From: Cyclobacteriaceae bacterium
GTDB lineage: Bacteria; Bacteroidota; Bacteroidia; Cytophagales; Cyclobacteriaceae
Assembly (NCBI GenBank): GCA_020436085.1
Contig: JAGQYM010000011.1
Coordinates: forward strand, 32,665 to 96,664
Direction of reading: 5' to 3'
Length of the DNA: 64,000 nucleotides
Positions 1 through 7,286 of the stretch are shown piece by piece; the stretch's first letter is position 1, and each line of letters opens with the position of its first letter. The position numbers were made by a program, and so were the translations under genes. Under the pieces are notes generated by a model. It had not been told where the DNA came from and ran no database searches. It saw only the letters and a program-made list of their open reading frames with translations.

Positions 1-405
1 ATTCTACCTCATTTCAATACAGAGTTCACGGACAACAATATGCCAAATGAAGTTGTGAAATTCAGAGAGGCGGTTATCAGTGCTGATGGTGTACTGATTT
101 GTACTCCGGAATATGTGTTCAGCATACCCAGCCGACTAAAGAACGCAATTGAATGGTGTGTGTCGACTGTTGTGTTTTCAGATAAACCGACCGGAATCAT
201 TACCGCATCTGCAAGCGGAATGAAAGGACACGAAGAACTACAGCTTATCATGAGAACAGTTCAGGCTGACTTTAATGACGAGACAACTTTACTTATCCAG
301 GGGATAAAAGGTAAGATCAACGGTGAAGGAGAGGTTACTCATCAAGCCACACGAGAGTCATTGGATCATTTTGCTCAATCTTTCGTACAACTGGTATCCA
401 AGTGA
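1..405 (+). CDS. NAD(P)H-dependent FMN reductase, 5' end outside window
   Basis: The reading frame is open from the first base, and the 13 codons before the first ATG (position 40) continue the protein sensibly (LPHFN stretch), so the gene begins upstream and about 134 codons are seen. The fold is flavodoxin-like: the CTPEY motif followed by SIPSRLKNAIEW is the FMN-binding loop typical of the NADPH-dependent FMN reductase family (known examples reduce FMN, quinones or azo compounds with NAD(P)H). It is expected to be cytoplasmic. The stop overlaps the next start (TGATG), so it is probably translationally coupled to the DUF1801 gene. The substrate cannot be told from the sequence. Confidence 0.85.
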   Translation: MLPHFNTEFTDNNMPNEVVKFREAVISADGVLICTPEYVFSIPSRLKNAIEWCVSTVVFSDKPTGIITASASGMKGHEELQLIMRTVQADFNDETTLLIQGIKGKINGEGEVTHQATRESLDHFAQSFVQLVSK

Positions 406-770
406 TGACGGATTTAGATCACTACTATTTAAATAAAGAAGAACCCAACAAGAGTTGCTTGCTTGCCTTACGGGAATTGATTCTATCTCAGGACGAGAAT
501 ATATCGGAGACCAGAAAGTACGGTATGCCTTGTTTTTGTTATAAAAAGAAAATGTTCTGCTACCTCTGGACGGATAAGAAGACAGACGAGCCTTACATAC
601 TGATGGTCGAAGGCACTCATCTCTCACATGCTAAGTTAGAAACCGGTGATCGCTCGCGTATGAAAATATTTCGTGTGAACCCAACAAAGGACATTCCGGT
701 TAAGACCATCAAGTCCATACTCAAGCAAGCCTTGGATTTATATAGAATGGGAGTGATCAAGGTTAAATAA
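405..770 (+). CDS. DUF1801 (YdhG-like) domain protein
   Basis: This 121-aa cytoplasmic protein fits the DUF1801 family: an N-terminal helical part, then ETRKYGMPCFCYKKKMFCYLW, where the conserved YGMP-F-Y-K core lies near residues 38-50, and a C-terminal helix. The family has no settled function. A GTG at 402 is also in frame, but the ATG at 405, which overlaps the preceding stop as TGATG, is the better start. The last codons (GVIKVK and stop) and the bases after them are found again 96 bp downstream as an isolated vestige (see the repeat at 741-903). Confidence 0.8.
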   Translation: MTDLDHYYLNKEEPNKSCLLALRELILSQDENISETRKYGMPCFCYKKKMFCYLWTDKKTDEPYILMVEGTHLSHAKLETGDRSRMKIFRVNPTKDIPVKTIKSILKQALDLYRMGVIKVK

Positions 771-903
771 CGTTCGACCTCGGAGTGTTCGACCCGGATC
801 GGTTCGTGAGGACACGAACCTATGCTGGTATCCCTATACAGAAATGGAGTGATCAAGGTTAAATAGAGCTCGACCTCGGACTGTTCGGCCCGGATCGGTT
901 CGT
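741..903 (+). repeat. Imperfect direct repeat (about 67 bp, period 96) carrying a gene-tail vestige
   Basis: Bases 741-807 recur at 837-903 with an offset of exactly 96 and only about ten differences. The first copy contains the final codons of the DUF1801 gene. The second copy keeps the same frame and reads R-N-G-V-I-K-V-K-stop, although no gene leads into it. Each copy is followed by a hairpin with a GGTTCGTG arm (801-820 and 919-938). Nothing else in the window resembles this unit. Confidence 0.8.
801..820 (+). repeat. Palindrome GGTTCGTG-N4-CACGAACC, copy 1
   Basis: A perfect 8-bp stem (801-808 with 813-820) with a 4-nt loop, 30 nt after the DUF1801 stop. It is not followed by a T run, so it is more like a REP-type palindrome than a standard terminator. 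A second, nearly identical hairpin lies at 919-938. Confidence 0.7.
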
Positions 904-918
904 ATCCCCCTTAGTCAA

Positions 919-938
919 GGTTCGTGTCCCCACGAGCC
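919..938 (+). repeat. Palindrome GGTTCGTG-N4-CACGAGCC, copy 2
   Basis: An 8-bp stem with one G-T pair (919-926 with 931-938) and loop TCCC. Read on the minus strand it resembles the first hairpin (GTG-GGGA-CACGAACC against GTG-AGGA-CACGAACC), so the two copies are in opposite orientation, as in REP doublets. Confidence 0.65.
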
Positions 939-962
939 TGGCAATCAATTAAACAAATACCA

Positions 963-970
963 TATCTTTG
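963..970 (+). promoter_or_regulatory. Candidate -7 element TATCTTTG
   Basis: It matches the Bacteroidota -7 consensus TAnnTTTG exactly and lies 7 bp before the ATG at 977, so a transcript starting at the usual distance would have almost no leader. No clear -33 TTG is seen 20 bp upstream, which lowers confidence. Confidence 0.3.
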
Positions 971-976
971 ACTCTC

Positions 977-1348
977 ATGTACCCCGCAAACCATATCCCA
1001 GGAAAGCTCAAAGGATGTGCAATTTATGCAACCTTGTTGCTGAGCCTGATTTCTTTTTCAGGGTTGGGCAGTGTACAGGAAGGTCGTTCAGCAGATTCAA
1101 CGAAGATTGAATTGCATGAGAGAGCAGAAACAGTAACTAAGCGAACGGTCCGATACCAGGCAATCACACCTGTTTCCCCTCAGCTCACTTTTGATTCTAC
1201 TCACCGATCGCTCCACTTTTCCAGAATTGTTATCATTCTCTTCAAGCAGAGCGGTCAACTTAACACCTTCACTGATCTTCGAAGTAGAATGCAGGCCTTT
1301 CTGCTGCAATCCCATCGATCAACAGATCCCGATCTCCTCAGGGTATAG
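977..1348 (+). CDS. Hypothetical exported protein
   Basis: A 123-aa open frame with a hydrophobic segment at residues 15-33 (ATLLLSLISFSGLGS) that could be a signal peptide or a membrane anchor, followed by a polar Ser/Thr/Arg-rich region. I recognise no family. ATG at 977 is chosen over an in-frame TTG at 968. It is followed by another small membrane protein at 1428 with no terminator seen between them. It may be a real small gene or a chance frame; the hydrophobic N-terminus and the promoter-like TATCTTTG upstream favour a real gene. Confidence 0.45.
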   Translation: MYPANHIPGKLKGCAIYATLLLSLISFSGLGSVQEGRSADSTKIELHERAETVTKRTVRYQAITPVSPQLTFDSTHRSLHFSRIVIILFKQSGQLNTFTDLRSRMQAFLLQSHRSTDPDLLRV

Positions 1349-1427
1349 TCTCACTTAGTCCTGCTTAAGGACACCTCAATTTATTACTTCTCACACAACA
1401 GGTCTACAGACCTGATAATCATTACGG

Positions 1428-1619
1428 ATGAAAAAGATACAACGCGTGCTGCGGTACGTGGCTCTCTCGCTGTTGATCGTATTGGCGGCAACGGGAATTG
1501 GCATTACCGGTGCGATATTCAATACCCGCGAACGCTATCGCGACAAGGAAATTACCATAGAGCAAGTTGATAGAAGGGAAGATGACACTGAGGAAGAGGA
1601 GGAGAATGCTAAAACATAA
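1428..1619 (+). CDS. Small single-pass membrane protein with acidic tail
   Basis: A 63-aa protein with a basic N-terminus (MKKIQRVLRY), one transmembrane segment at about residues 10-32, an NTRERYRDKEITIEQVD region, and a C-terminus made almost entirely of Glu and Asp (residues 50-60). The anchor-then-charged-tail design looks like a real membrane protein rather than a random frame. No function can be assigned. ATG at 1428 is the only suitable start. Confidence 0.6.
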   Translation: MKKIQRVLRYVALSLLIVLAATGIGITGAIFNTRERYRDKEITIEQVDRREDDTEEEEENAKT

Positions 1620-1672
1620 TTACCTTGATAAGTGATTAATTTGTATTTTCCTCTTTCCAAAAAGACAGCTGT

Positions 1673-2077
1673 ATGTTAAGACTATTTTCAACCCTTTGTT
1701 TAGTTCTCATGATTGTTTCATGTAAGCAAAAGGCATCAAATAATATAATCACCCAGGATAGTTTGATTGGAACCTGGGATATGGAACGCGTGATGGAGTA
1801 TGGTAAAGATGAATCTGAAAAACACAACCCTGCTCATGATCGCTGGGTTGAATTCAAAGCGGATGGCACATTCGTGAGTGATGGTACTCCGTTCGGGAGA
1901 AATCAAGGACGGTGGAAATTGGATCAAGGCCGTTCAATACTCATAATTGATAGCGATGTAGATGATGACGATAGTGAATGGAATGTGTCGCTTTTGGATG
2001 ATGTGATGACATGGACTGGTATCGGTCATCCCAGAAAAGAGAATACGACTTTGATTCACAGAAAACGGAATCCGTGA
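1673..2077 (+). CDS. Lipoprotein, lipocalin-like
   Basis: A 134-aa protein with a lipoprotein signal peptide (lipobox IVSC, Cys at residue 17). The mature part has the pattern SLIGTWDMER, then FKADGTF, then GRWKLDQGRSILII, which is the repeating GTW / DGTF / G-W layout of small lipocalin-like or META-type beta-barrels common in Bacteroidota. It should sit on an outer or inner membrane leaflet facing the periplasm. Its ligand is unknown. Confidence 0.7.
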   Translation: MLRLFSTLCLVLMIVSCKQKASNNIITQDSLIGTWDMERVMEYGKDESEKHNPAHDRWVEFKADGTFVSDGTPFGRNQGRWKLDQGRSILIIDSDVDDDDSEWNVSLLDDVMTWTGIGHPRKENTTLIHRKRNP

Positions 2078-2183
2078 CTCCAATTTGATTGAAGAATTAG
2101 ATTAACCAACCGCTCGCATCACACCCTTACCAATCCTTTCAAATATTCCATATCTTCATCGCACTCTACCGAATCTTAGTGAC

Positions 2184-4136
2184 ATGATTAATCGTCTAGT
2201 TCTATTTCTGATACTTTTGGTTTCTGCATTCTGCTCTTCTGCACAAAAGAAACCAAATGTCATTCTCATCTTTCCTGATAACCTTGGTATAGGAGAAGTA
2301 AGTTCCTATGGAGGGGCTAGGGGAGTTCCTACTCCAAATATTGATCGAATAGGAGAAGAAGGAATAAGGCTCACCAACTTTAACGTAGAGTATTCATGCA
2401 TTCCATCACGAGCTGCTATACTCACCGGTCGTTATGCTACACGAACAGGTGAAAACTATTTTAATGGCATCACCTTATGGGAAGTTACATTAGCTGAAGG
2501 ATTGAAATCTGTGGGATACGCTACTGGTATTTTTGGAAAGTGGGATGTAGGCGGTCCTGGCTGGGAAGGAAAGCGCGAACCCATGGATCAAGGGTTTGAC
2601 GAATGGTATGGCATACCGGGAACTAGTCACGTATCTCAGTTTACTTCATTCGAAGGATTTGATCCAAAGTCACAACCGACACCATATATATATGAAGGTG
2701 TGAAGGGTTCACCATCTAAGAAAGTGAAGGAGTTTAACCTTGAGTCGAGAAGAACCCTTGATAGAGAGGCTGCAGAACATGCCGTCACATTCATTGAGAA
2801 ACAAGCAAAGAGTAAGAACCCATTCTTTATCTATTACCCGATGACACAACTTCACTTTCCTGCATTACCACACCCTGATAAGGCAGGAACGACAGGAGCC
2901 GGAGACATGGGCGATGCAATGGCAGACGTGGATTACAATGTTGGCCTCATTATGAGCGCGCTCAAGCGAATGAAGATAGACAACAACACACTTGTAATTT
3001 GGTGTACCGACAATGGAGCTGAAATGAGACGCCCATGGAGAGGATCACCCGGCCCATGGAGAGGATATTACAATACAGCAATGGAAGGCGGCATACGCAC
3101 ACCATCTGTCATCCGTTGGCCTGGAAGGATAAAGCCCGGACAAGTGTCGAACGAAGTTGTTCACGAAGTAGATCTTTTTGCCACGATAGCCGCTGCAGTT
3201 GGAGCACCACAAATTGTTCCCACCGACAGAGCATTCGATGGGATCAACCAGCTTCCTTTCCTGGAAGCAAAGCAAAGCGATTCAAATAGAGAGAGTGTAG
3301 TTTATATGAACTGGACCGGCAATGTAATGGCGGTGAAGTGGAACAACTGGAAGATTTGGTACAACTTCTTAACGGAGATGCCAGATCCTAATCCCGACAA
3401 CCGCTTCCGGGTTTTTGACCTTGGTGCGGACCCGACAGAAGAAACAGATGTGAAAGATTACTTTCCATGGGTTGTGAGTATTGCAGATGGAATTGTAAAA
3501 AAATATGAAGAGTCATTAGAAAAATACCCACGGGTACCTGCTAACCAAGCCGATCCTTATACGCCAGCAAATGCTGGGAAACCGGTGGCTATCTACAAAA
3601 GGACTGATCGCGTTACATTACCACCAAGACCTGATGCATTGCCCAATCCCAATTTCTCGGGCACATGGTCTACAGCCGTGTTGGAAACTCGTTCACCACT
3701 AGGTCGTGTCGATCCCGATCCGATACCAGACTTGGGAAGTGGCTGGGGTGATCGCATTTCAATTGTTCATAATGAAAAAAACTTCGATGTCGAAAGAGTT
3801 GAGTTTGTACCAAGAGAGCTACAACCCATCATTCGTTATCGCTATGCGCTTGATGGATCACAAACTTCTAATGCCGTAAACATGGGGCGCACAACCAAAG
3901 CACCTGTTTCAACCACCTCATGGGATGGCAACCGATTTGTAATTACAACTCAATATCCATTTCAAAATCCTGATGACGGAAAATGGATGAACCAGAAAGT
4001 CACTCAGACTTTATGGCTCAGTAATGCTACAGCACCACCGTGGGAGCCAGTGCTGATTATCGAGACAAATCGGGAAGCGGTATTAGACGGGTTGTCATCC
4101 ACAACACGAACAGTTTACACACGCGGCTATCGGTAA
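2184..4136 (+). CDS. Secreted type I sulfatase with extra C-terminal domain
   Basis: A 650-aa protein with a cleavable signal peptide (residues 1-20). The sulfatase catalytic core follows: KKPNVILIFPDNLG with metal ligands Asp32 and Asn33, and the C-x-P-S-R motif with Cys72 as the residue converted to formylglycine. A CTDNG motif supplies the distal metal ligands. Known relatives hydrolyse sulfate esters of carbohydrates or steroids in the periplasm. The core ends near residue 470; residues about 488-650 begin with PNFSGTWS and form an additional beta-rich domain not part of standard arylsulfatases. A sulfatase-maturing enzyme is not in the window. The neighbour is a GH97 glycosidase, but there is no SusC/SusD pair, so this is not a classical polysaccharide locus. 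Confidence 0.9.
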   Translation: MINRLVLFLILLVSAFCSSAQKKPNVILIFPDNLGIGEVSSYGGARGVPTPNIDRIGEEGIRLTNFNVEYSCIPSRAAILTGRYATRTGENYFNGITLWEVTLAEGLKSVGYATGIFGKWDVGGPGWEGKREPMDQGFDEWYGIPGTSHVSQFTSFEGFDPKSQPTPYIYEGVKGSPSKKVKEFNLESRRTLDREAAEHAVTFIEKQAKSKNPFFIYYPMTQLHFPALPHPDKAGTTGAGDMGDAMADVDYNVGLIMSALKRMKIDNNTLVIWCTDNGAEMRRPWRGSPGPWRGYYNTAMEGGIRTPSVIRWPGRIKPGQVSNEVVHEVDLFATIAAAVGAPQIVPTDRAFDGINQLPFLEAKQSDSNRESVVYMNWTGNVMAVKWNNWKIWYNFLTEMPDPNPDNRFRVFDLGADPTEETDVKDYFPWVVSIADGIVKKYEESLEKYPRVPANQADPYTPANAGKPVAIYKRTDRVTLPPRPDALPNPNFSGTWSTAVLETRSPLGRVDPDPIPDLGSGWGDRISIVHNEKNFDVERVEFVPRELQPIIRYRYALDGSQTSNAVNMGRTTKAPVSTTSWDGNRFVITTQYPFQNPDDGKWMNQKVTQTLWLSNATAPPWEPVLIIETNREAVLDGLSSTTRTVYTRGYR

Positions 4137-4255
4137 CAGCAACTATTCGTAGCAGACCCGTTCACATTTTCCATTACAAATCAAACCGCAAACGTTTTCG
4201 TTGTTTTGATCATCACAGTATTGAGTAAATCCTCAGTGATAATAGAGTGATAATC

Positions 4256-4265
4256 GCAATATTGC
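4256..4265 (+). promoter_or_regulatory. GCAATATTGC palindrome upstream of GH97 gene
   Basis: A perfect 10-bp palindrome 23 bp before the GH97 start, in the 152-bp gap after the sulfatase gene. It could be an operator; at this length chance is also possible. Confidence 0.25.
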
Positions 4266-4288
4266 ACTTGCGTTAAACCTCGTCATTT

Positions 4289-6400
4289 ATGAAAAGATCA
4301 CTTCTTGTTGTCACAGCAATAGCACTCATCTCGGCTTCTTGTTCAAATAATAATACAGCCAGCGTTGACTCACCGGGAGGAGTTAATAGCATTGAATTCC
4401 ATTTGTCACCCGAAGGTGTTCCGATTTATTCTGTGAAACATAAAGGAGAGACAGTCATTGGTGAATCTTCAATGGGGTTTGATTTCAAAGATCAGCCATC
4501 GCTTCATTCAGGACTTGAGATTGTGAAGACAACTACAAACACCAAGGATGAAACTTGGCCAATGCCATGGGGTGAACAACGCGAAGTTCGTGACAACCAC
4601 AACGAGCTTATCGTAGAGTTAAAAGAGAAAGCTAAACCCAATAGACTTATCAATATCTATTTCAAAGCATTTGATGACGGTATTGGCTTTAGATACGAGT
4701 TTCTCGCTCAACCCGGTGTCGATAGCCTGGTTATTATGGATGAGAATACAGAGTTTCAGTTGACGGGTGATCATACTGCATGGTGGGCCCCCGGAGATTG
4801 GGATATTTATGAACACTTATACAATACTACGCGTGTTTCACAAATCGATGCGATTTCAAAACGTAATCACCCTAACCTCGCTCAGACTTACATTCCTGAG
4901 AATGCAGTGAACACGCCTTTCACTTTACGAGCTGACAACGGAGTGCACATGACATTTCACGAAGCCAATCTCACCGACTACTCTGACATGACGTTGAAAG
5001 TTGATAACAGTACGTTCATGTTGACCAGCGAGTTAGTAGGTTCAGATCGTTTGGGATACAAAGTGAAAAGAGCCTTGCCCTTTAAGACTCCTTGGCGTGC
5101 TTTGATTATTGCTGACAAAGCAACCGAGCTGATTGATTCAAAAATGATTCTGAACCTGAACGAACCCAATAAACTAGGTGATGTATCATACTTTAAGCCT
5201 AAGAAGTATGTAGGCATTTGGTGGGAAATGCACATAGGCAAAAGCACATGGGATTACGCAGGTTCGCAGGATATGAATACTTGGTCTAACCTCGCAAATC
5301 TTAAGCCTACAGGAAAGCATGGAGCTACTACAGCAAATGCTAAACGATATATTGATTTCGCTTCGAAGAATAATATCACCGGCTTGCTGGTGGAAGGTTG
5401 GAATGTGGGTTGGGAACATTGGATTGGATTTGAAGACAGAGAAGGCGTTTTCGATTTTGTAACACCTTATCCAGACTACGACTTGAAAGAAGTAGTAAGG
5501 TATGGTAATGAAAAAGGAGTGGAGTTAATCATGCACCATGAAACTTCAGCAGCCCCACGAACTTATGATCAGCAGATGGACACCGCCTACAAACTGATGC
5601 AATCATTGGGAGTTCACGCAGTAAAGACCGGTTATGTTGGTAAGATCATTCCAAAAGGAGAATATCATCACGGCCAGTGGATGGTTCAACATTATAGAAG
5701 AGCGTTGGACGCAGGTGCGAAGTATCAGGTAGCTGTGAATGCACACGAGCCAATAAAAGCTACAGGGATAAGAAGAACTTATCCCAACGCAATAGCAAGA
5801 GAAGGACTTAGAGGACAAGAATTCAATGCGTGGGCAACTGATGGTGGAAATCCACCTGAGCATTTACCAATCATTGCGTTTACAAGAATGCTCGCAGGAC
5901 CGATTGACTTTACACCAGGCGTATTTGAAATCGGATTGCCAACCAAACCCAACAATCAAATCAATACCACACTTGCACAGCAACTGGCATTGTACGTTGT
6001 GATCTACAGTCCGGTGCAGATGGCCTGCGACCTGCCAGAGAATTATGAAGGGAAACCAGCTCTGCAATTTATCAGGGATGTAGGCGTGGACTGGGATAAA
6101 ACAGTAGTATTAAATGGGGAAGTCGGTGACTTTGTCACTATTGTTAGACAGGAGCGGGGAACTGGAAATTGGTTCCTTGGCAGCATAACCGATGAACAAG
6201 CCAGGGACATCACAGTTACTTTTGATTTTCTGGATGAAGGAAAGACTTACAAAGCATCAGTCTACAGAGATGGCACTGATGCCCATTTCAGAAACAACCC
6301 AACTTCAATTGAGATCGAGCAGATGGAGATTAAGAAGGGTGATTCAAAGACATTCCATCTTGCTGAAGGGGGAGGATTGGCTATAAGCTTGATCCAATAG
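4289..6400 (+). CDS. susB: Glycoside hydrolase family 97 alpha-glucosidase (SusB-like)
   Basis: A 703-aa protein with a lipoprotein-like signal (Cys at residue 18). The N-terminal beta-super-sandwich covers about residues 30-290, the catalytic TIM barrel about 300-590, and a C-terminal beta domain follows. The three glutamates of inverting GH97 enzymes are present: Glu418 in MHHETSAA, Glu487 in VNAHEP and Glu511 in RGQEF. Their spacing (69 and 24 residues) is the same as in the characterised SusB enzyme as I recall it, so an inverting alpha-glucosidase acting on maltooligosaccharides is likely, in the periplasm or at a membrane surface. No other starch-utilisation genes lie nearby, so the natural substrate may differ. 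Confidence 0.9.
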   Translation: MKRSLLVVTAIALISASCSNNNTASVDSPGGVNSIEFHLSPEGVPIYSVKHKGETVIGESSMGFDFKDQPSLHSGLEIVKTTTNTKDETWPMPWGEQREVRDNHNELIVELKEKAKPNRLINIYFKAFDDGIGFRYEFLAQPGVDSLVIMDENTEFQLTGDHTAWWAPGDWDIYEHLYNTTRVSQIDAISKRNHPNLAQTYIPENAVNTPFTLRADNGVHMTFHEANLTDYSDMTLKVDNSTFMLTSELVGSDRLGYKVKRALPFKTPWRALIIADKATELIDSKMILNLNEPNKLGDVSYFKPKKYVGIWWEMHIGKSTWDYAGSQDMNTWSNLANLKPTGKHGATTANAKRYIDFASKNNITGLLVEGWNVGWEHWIGFEDREGVFDFVTPYPDYDLKEVVRYGNEKGVELIMHHETSAAPRTYDQQMDTAYKLMQSLGVHAVKTGYVGKIIPKGEYHHGQWMVQHYRRALDAGAKYQVAVNAHEPIKATGIRRTYPNAIAREGLRGQEFNAWATDGGNPPEHLPIIAFTRMLAGPIDFTPGVFEIGLPTKPNNQINTTLAQQLALYVVIYSPVQMACDLPENYEGKPALQFIRDVGVDWDKTVVLNGEVGDFVTIVRQERGTGNWFLGSITDEQARDITVTFDFLDEGKTYKASVYRDGTDAHFRNNPTSIEIEQMEIKKGDSKTFHLAEGGGLAISLIQ

Positions 6401-6493
6401 ATATTTAGTATTATTCTGAAAAGGGTCTAATTTACTAATACAGTGATCCAATTTAAACAGCTGTAAAACAGTACGTTAATACCTATACATTCT

Positions 6494-6511
6494 TTTAGTA
6501 TATATACTAAA
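6494..6511 (+). promoter_or_regulatory. 18-bp palindrome TTTAGTATATATACTAAA, probable SOS operator
   Basis: A perfect 18-bp inverted repeat 32 bp before imuA. Half-site-like TTTAGTAT copies also occur at 6404-6411 and 6516-6523, and a TTTACTAAT at 6431-6439. imuA-imuB-dnaE2 cassettes are usually LexA-controlled, and Bacteroidota have their own LexA types with non-classical motifs, so this is a candidate operator. The binding protein is inferred. Confidence 0.55.
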
Positions 6512-6529
6512 TAATTTAGTATTTAGGAT

Positions 6530-6537
6530 TATATTTG
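6530..6537 (+). promoter_or_regulatory. Candidate -7 element TATATTTG of imuA
   Basis: An exact match to TAnnTTTG, ending 5 bp before the imuA ATG at 6543. Transcription would start at or very near the ATG, implying a leaderless or nearly leaderless mRNA. The 18-bp palindrome lies about where the -33 element would be. Confidence 0.45.
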
Positions 6538-6542
6538 AGCTT

Positions 6543-7283
6543 ATGGAATCAGCTTCCAAGGCTCAGATTTTATCTCGATTACAATCAGATATCCTTCGAT
6601 TTCAAGGCTTCAAGCCAGCCGATCATTTGGATCATAGCGCCTGGTTAGGAGCCATTAATCAATCCTTTCCCAACGCCACCTTTCCCACTGGTGCAGTTCA
6701 TGAATTTATTGCACCTGGTATGGAGGAGATGGCAGCAACTTCAGGTTTTGTGTCCGCAGTTGCTTCCCATTTGATGAAGAGTCATGGAGTCGCCATGTGG
6801 ATAAGCCAGAGGCAATGGATGTTTCCCCCATCATTCAAATCATTTGGCCTGGATCCCGACCGAATCTTGTTTGTAAAGACTTCCAAGGAAAAGGAGTCGC
6901 TGTGGGTAATGGAGGAAGCCTTAAAGTGCGGTGCACTTACTGTTGTTGTAAGTGAGCTATGTGACCTGACGTTTACGGCATCAAGAAGATTGCAGCTAGC
7001 CGTTGAACAGTCGAGAGTCACAGGTTTTGTTCTTCGTCATAGATACAAAAAGCTTTCAACCAACGCCTGCGTCTCACGCTGGCAAGTATCCTCCCTTCCA
7101 ACCGATTCAATTGATGATCTTCCTGGTATTGGTTTTCCAAAATGGAAGGTTGAGCTATTAAGAATTCGTAATGGATATCCAAATACATGGAATGTGCAAT
7201 GGAATAATGGTGAATTCAATATTTCATCTCGACAAACTGAGCCAATTTCAATTGAAACAGAAGCACAGATCAAATTTGGATAA
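6543..7283 (+). CDS. imuA: ImuA-type SOS mutagenesis protein
   Basis: A 246-aa protein of the ImuA/SulA-like RecA-fold family: an N-terminal helix (ILSRLQSDILRFQGFKP), then PTGAVHEFIAPGMEEMAATSGFVSAV where RecA has its P-loop, without a true Walker A Lys. In known systems ImuA works with RecA and ImuB to deliver DnaE2 to damaged DNA. The position at the head of an imuA-imuB-dnaE2 operon confirms the assignment. The stop is 3 nt from the imuB start. Translation is assumed to begin at the ATG at 6543, five bases after a -7-like element. Confidence 0.88.
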   Translation: MESASKAQILSRLQSDILRFQGFKPADHLDHSAWLGAINQSFPNATFPTGAVHEFIAPGMEEMAATSGFVSAVASHLMKSHGVAMWISQRQWMFPPSFKSFGLDPDRILFVKTSKEKESLWVMEEALKCGALTVVVSELCDLTFTASRRLQLAVEQSRVTGFVLRHRYKKLSTNACVSRWQVSSLPTDSIDDLPGIGFPKWKVELLRIRNGYPNTWNVQWNNGEFNISSRQTEPISIETEAQIKFG

Positions 7284-7286
7284 TGC

